A stretch of 31,488 nucleotides of DNA, taken from a virus. Below, in pieces: positions 27,661 through 31,488 of this stretch (position 1 is the stretch's first letter; every line of letters begins with the position of its first letter). The notes beneath the pieces were generated by a model. That model was not told the DNA's origin. It saw only the letters and a program-made list of their open reading frames with translations, and did not search any database. The stretch covers positions 1-31,488 of the IMG/VR virus record IMGVR_UViG_3300006802_000322, one strand, 5' to 3'. A program made the translations under genes and the position numbers.

Positions 27661-29679
27661 ATGCCAGCAATAGATATTAACAAATTACCAAGAGATCAAA
27701 CTGGACAGCCAGTATATCCAAACGATCCTGGATATCAAGCTGCATTGGATAGGCAAAATCAAGCTCTTTCTAGAATGGATGAAAGACTTGGGAAAACTCC
27801 AGTTCAATCAGATGTTCCTCTCGCTGTACCAACAGTACAACCAAATCCATTAGGAGCTGGAATTAATACTATCAATGAAGTAGAACAAAATGTTGGGAAT
27901 TTACTTGCTCCAAAAAAAGAATCAAGTGCCTTTGATTGGGTAAATGAAAAAATATTTAACCCTGCTGGAAATTTGCTTAAAACTGGAGGAGAAAAAATTT
28001 CTGATGTTGCAAGTGGTCTTGGCAAAGGAATTTCAAAAGCTGCAAGTGATGTAGGAGACTGGGCAAGTGAAAACAGAGTAGGGCTTGGGGGTTTCGGTAC
28101 TGCCATAGGTGCTGGGATAGCTGGCAGAGACGCTTCAGAAGCATTGTCAAGATATAATCAAGCAATCATTGCAAATAAAAAACAGCGACAAGAAGAGTTG
28201 CAATTTGATATGGCAACCAATCCAAACAATCCATACAATCAACAATTCAGAGATTTGTTTGCAAAAATGCTTCCAGACGTAACCGCAAAGTTAGGTGACA
28301 GTTTTGGTAAAATGACCGCACAGAACTTTCGTGATGCTGGACTTGATAAACTTTTAGAAACAGCACAAAAGCAAATTGAAATTTCTAAATTTGATCCTAA
28401 CTCATCTTTCTCTAAACAGGCAAGAGAAGCAGCCGAAAATCAATATAAAATAAAAATTCCAAAAGATGTGCCTGGAATACGTGTTCCTGATTACATAGAA
28501 GCAGAAAAATTAAAAATACAAAATCAATTTAAAGAAAGAGAAGTTGCAAATAAAGAAAATAAACTTCAGTTAGAAGTTGGAAAAGGGATGGTAGACGAAA
28601 AATATAAAGGGCAAGAACTTAAATTAAAAGAAGCGGAAGAAAAAAGAAAAGCTGAAATGTTTCCATTGCAACTTGAAGAACAAAAAGTAAAATCAGAAAT
28701 TGCAACTGAAACAAAAAATGCTCAAATAGATACAATCAAACAAAAAGAAAAAGAATTAGAATTATCAAATTCACAAAATGATCCAAATAATCCACAGGCT
28801 AAACTGGCTAGAAAAGAATTGATAAAAAGATTCCCTTCTTTTAAAAAGTTAATTCCTCCTGATATGACTTTAGCACAAGAAGCAAATGTAATAAAAGGAA
28901 TTGAGGATTTTAGGTTAGAAGCAAAAAGTTTAACTGATAGAAAATCTATTGCGGATGCACTAAGAAAAACTCAACTTAATATTGCATCTATGAATGATAA
29001 GACAAGAAGGCTTGGATTACAACAAGAGAAACAATACAGAGATGAAATAATAGAATTAAAAAAATTAGATCAAAAAAGAAAAAATATAGAATTTGCTTAT
29101 AAAAATCCATTAGGAAGGATAAACGAAAAGCAATTAGAACAGGCTGGAATATCTAAAAAAGATATATCAGAATTAGTTTCTTATTCTGGTGATGTACAAA
29201 ATGCTAAAGATCTCGTAAATGAATTTAAAGATATTTTAAGCAAAAAAGGTAGATTTAGTATATTAACTGATGCTGAAATTAGAGGTAAATTACAAACAAT
29301 GCGAACAAGGTTTGCTGGAATAATTAAAAGAAAAGATGTGCTTGGAGCATTGGATGCTGGTGTATTAACTTATGTAGATCAATTACTAGCTGACCCAACA
29401 GCATATACAAATGCTTTTAAACCTAACTCTCAAATAATATCACAAGCAAATGCAGTTTTAAGAGGATTTGATGATGAAGAAAAAAATCAATATTTAGTTA
29501 AAAAATTTGATCCAAGACTTGCTAGAGATATAGGCAGATTCCAGACTCTAGTTAAAAAAGCTGGTCAAGGTGATGCGAATTCATATTCAAAATTTAGAGA
29601 TATGGGATATTCAAAAGAACAAATAAATCAATTTTATGAAAATAGATTTGATGTAATCGGTGAAGAGGGAGACGAATAA
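27661..29679 (+). CDS. Putative internal virion (ejection) protein 3
   Basis: 672 residues; AGGAG (27651-27655) before ATG 27661. The N-terminal 140 residues are Pro/Gly-rich; GLGGFGTAIGAGIAGRDASE (about 141-160) is a Gly-zipper-type hydrophobic stretch; a very long charged coiled coil covers about 275-375 (EREVANKENKLQLEVGKGMV, KGQELKLKEAEEKRKAEMFP); the C-terminal part is globular and helical. No lysozyme motif is seen. Large size, hydrophobic Gly segment and coiled coil agree with an ejection protein that spans the envelope. Confidence 0.55.
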   Translation: MPAIDINKLPRDQTGQPVYPNDPGYQAALDRQNQALSRMDERLGKTPVQSDVPLAVPTVQPNPLGAGINTINEVEQNVGNLLAPKKESSAFDWVNEKIFNPAGNLLKTGGEKISDVASGLGKGISKAASDVGDWASENRVGLGGFGTAIGAGIAGRDASEALSRYNQAIIANKKQRQEELQFDMATNPNNPYNQQFRDLFAKMLPDVTAKLGDSFGKMTAQNFRDAGLDKLLETAQKQIEISKFDPNSSFSKQAREAAENQYKIKIPKDVPGIRVPDYIEAEKLKIQNQFKEREVANKENKLQLEVGKGMVDEKYKGQELKLKEAEEKRKAEMFPLQLEEQKVKSEIATETKNAQIDTIKQKEKELELSNSQNDPNNPQAKLARKELIKRFPSFKKLIPPDMTLAQEANVIKGIEDFRLEAKSLTDRKSIADALRKTQLNIASMNDKTRRLGLQQEKQYRDEIIELKKLDQKRKNIEFAYKNPLGRINEKQLEQAGISKKDISELVSYSGDVQNAKDLVNEFKDILSKKGRFSILTDAEIRGKLQTMRTRFAGIIKRKDVLGALDAGVLTYVDQLLADPTAYTNAFKPNSQIISQANAVLRGFDDEEKNQYLVKKFDPRLARDIGRFQTLVKKAGQGDANSYSKFRDMGYSKEQINQFYENRFDVIGEEGDE

Positions 29680-31488
29680 TGCCTGAAATTTCACAAGAAG
29701 AAAGATTAAAAAAACTGGATGAATTAGAAAATCAGTATTTAAAAAACACAAAAGTTCCTCAATCCAAAGCTGATGTTCAATTAGAAAAACCTGAAGTTGC
29801 TGCACCTGAAAATGTCTCTCCGTTTGCTTCAATGATTCTTGGAGGGACTAATGTTCTTAATGCTGGAGAATCTTTTTTTGCTCCTAAAGTTTTAAAGTAT
29901 TTATATAAAAAACAATATGCAATGGATATGTCAGACCAAGAAGCAGAAAATTTATCTAAACAATTATATGAAAAAGCACAAGAAAAAAACCCAGTAACAT
30001 ACGGAACTGCTGCTGTAGCAAGAGAAATTGGTTTGGGAACTGGCATTTCAAAAGCAGCACAGGGATTAAAAAATATACCAGCCATAACAACAGCAGCTAC
30101 AAAGTATGCAGAACCAGCTTTGTATGGCGGTGCTAATGCTTTAAAGTCAGCAATAGAAGGCGGTGATAGTGGAGACATAGCAATGAGTGGATTGATTGGT
30201 GCTGGGATGTCAAAAGCTCCAGAAGCTATTGCTGCAATCCCACAAAAAGCAGCCGATACCGCAAGAAGTGCCACAAGATTTTTTACTGGAACTACAAAAC
30301 CATTGTCTGATTTCATTCAGAAGAATCCTAATATTGCAAAAGAAATTACTAAAAAAGGATACCCAGCCAGCGAACAGTTGATTCGTGAGCAAATTTCTCA
30401 AAAGAAACCAATGATTGAGCAAATGAGATTATTTAAAGATGCTGAACTAAATAAACAGGAAGCTATAAATCATTTACTTGAAGAAGGGTATCAATACGAT
30501 CCATTAAAGGTAGCATCAAAACTTGAGCAAAGAATTAAAGACATTCCAATATCAAGCAAATCTTCAGAAGCAATAAAAGCAGAATTAAACAGTCATGTCA
30601 ATTTTTATAAAAATGCTTTTAAGGATGAAAATGAAAATATCATTCCTATGGACGGAAATCAGGTATCAAAACTAATAAAAGATTTTCAAGACATGGCAAC
30701 AAAATCTTATAAAGAAGGAACTTCTCCAGAAATAACAAAAATTTACAGAGAGATTGCAGCAGACTTACGCAAAGAAGTTGGTCAAGATGTCCCTGGATTT
30801 GATAAGTATATGAGAGAAGCTGAACGATTAGTAAATAGAGGAAAGTTTATAAAAAAATCAGTAGGAGAACCAAACTCTGGAATAAACTGGGAAACTGCAT
30901 CCGAACAAGAAATTGCTGGATCTCCAGTATCTGAATCTAAATTGCAATCTTTATTATTTGATCGTAGCAATAAAAAAGTTGGTATGTCTATGGAAAGAGA
31001 TAGAAACCTGCAAAGACTTAATACTATCCTTCCGCAAGGTGGGAAAGTAACTCCAGAAGATTTACTTAGAGTTGAGGGCAGAAAGCTAATGGAAAGTCCA
31101 AAAGATGTAGGTACTGGTTCTGCACCAATGCTCACAGGAGCTCCAGGTGGAATGTTGATAAGTGCATTAGCTAAAAGTCAAGGAGTAGATCATTTTACAG
31201 CCAATGCACTAGGGGTTGCAGGTGGAGTTTATCTTGGTCAGCAAATTAGACAAGAAGGTCCTAGGCACGCTACAAATATTTACATGAATATTCAAAGAGC
31301 AGAAGAAGCAGCTAAAAAATTTGCATCAAATTCTTCTAGTTTAGTCGAAAAAATGATAGGAACAAAATATCAAAAAATTTTAGCAGATGCTTTAAAAAAT
31401 GGAGCAAAATCTTTTGCTTCTACAGTATTTACGTTGAAAAGTACAGACCCAGAATTTAGACAGCAATATAACGAAGCAAATGGGCTGG
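29679..31488 (+). CDS. Putative internal virion protein 4 (3'-truncated by window edge)
   Basis: Starts in the stop of the previous gene (TAATG) after GAGGGAG and stays open to the end of the window (603 complete codons). Acidic start (MPEISQEERLKKLDELENQY), Gly/Ala-rich hydrophobic parts near 110-180 (NPVTYGTAAVAREIGLGTGI and ISKAAQGL, then IAMSGLIGAGMSKAPEAIAA), and a helical C-part with APMLTGAPGGMLISALAKSQ-G (about 485-505). 'N-P-V-T-Y-G-x-A-x-V-A-R-E-I-G-L-G' is a usual opening for large podovirus internal or ejection proteins. The rest of the gene lies to the right. Confidence 0.6.
   Translation, partial: MPEISQEERLKKLDELENQYLKNTKVPQSKADVQLEKPEVAAPENVSPFASMILGGTNVLNAGESFFAPKVLKYLYKKQYAMDMSDQEAENLSKQLYEKAQEKNPVTYGTAAVAREIGLGTGISKAAQGLKNIPAITTAATKYAEPALYGGANALKSAIEGGDSGDIAMSGLIGAGMSKAPEAIAAIPQKAADTARSATRFFTGTTKPLSDFIQKNPNIAKEITKKGYPASEQLIREQISQKKPMIEQMRLFKDAELNKQEAINHLLEEGYQYDPLKVASKLEQRIKDIPISSKSSEAIKAELNSHVNFYKNAFKDENENIIPMDGNQVSKLIKDFQDMATKSYKEGTSPEITKIYREIAADLRKEVGQDVPGFDKYMREAERLVNRGKFIKKSVGEPNSGINWETASEQEIAGSPVSESKLQSLLFDRSNKKVGMSMERDRNLQRLNTILPQGGKVTPEDLLRVEGRKLMESPKDVGTGSAPMLTGAPGGMLISALAKSQGVDHFTANALGVAGGVYLGQQIRQEGPRHATNIYMNIQRAEEAAKKFASNSSSLVEKMIGTKYQKILADALKNGAKSFASTVFTLKSTDPEFRQQYNEANGL

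Noticed and set aside
29777-30316. Minus-strand open frame of 179 aa
   Set aside because: It is the antisense of an Ala/Gly-rich internal virion gene; codon use and context favour the plus strand.
1-31488. tRNA or rRNA genes
   Set aside because: No cloverleaf with a GTTCGA-type arm or CCA-like end was found by eye in the non-coding gaps; a covariance search was not possible.
1-31488. Integrase, repressor or attachment site marking a temperate phage
   Set aside because: None is visible in this window; the two-HTH protein at 719 is not convincing as a lysogeny repressor, and the rest of the genome is not shown.

Overview
The window is 31.5 kb of an A+T-rich tailed-phage (or prophage) genome. 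The evidence is an ordered virion-assembly block (terminase small and large subunits, portal, scaffold, major capsid protein, head-tail connector, P22 gp10-like tail stabilisation protein, then a run of large Q/N/A-rich proteins that look like internal/ejection proteins). Replication-type genes (primase/helicase C-terminus, SSB) and nucleotide metabolism (ThyX) accompany it. No tape measure, sheath or long-tail gene is seen, so a short-tailed (podovirus-like) particle is the best reading. Consensus sigma70 promoters (TTGACA with TATTAT, TATAGT or TATACT), AGGAG ribosome sites and ATGA/TAATG gene overlaps point to a host with standard sigma70 and Shine-Dalgarno signals. The host itself cannot be named from the sequence.

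Layout. (1) 1-2738, rightward: tail end of a primase/helicase, a double-HTH protein, a 46-aa membrane peptide, SSB and small unknown genes, with an internal strong promoter at 1818. (2) 2739-2894: a three-unit ~30-bp repeat that can fold in two mutually exclusive ways, then an intrinsic terminator for the opposite strand. (3) 2903-5825, leftward: an operon against the grain of everything else, with its own promoter and terminators. It encodes a 49-aa protein, a MoxR/CobS-like AAA+ ATPase, a DUF7192-like protein with a degenerate von Willebrand (MIDAS) motif, and three small unknown proteins. (4) 5826-6862: a non-coding, extremely A+T-rich island full of direct and inverted repeats (candidate origin/control region), ending in a tandem 15-bp array and a G10 tract. 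(5) 6863-11128, rightward: a cupin protein, ThyX and about ten tightly overlapped small proteins, several of them paralogous. (6) 11125-13254: ParB-like, PAPS-reductase-like and IbrB-like ParB genes, all overlapping. (7) 13251-31488: a small membrane protein and the virion genes. The last gene runs off the window.

How it works together. The left and middle parts look like early genes (replication, dTMP synthesis, host takeover or accessory functions), and the right part like late genes. A promoter preceded by a hairpin just before the capsid gene would boost capsid expression. The parts most likely to hide undescribed biology are the leftward ATPase/VWA-like operon, the ParB/PAPS-reductase/ParB triad and the repeat-rich control island.
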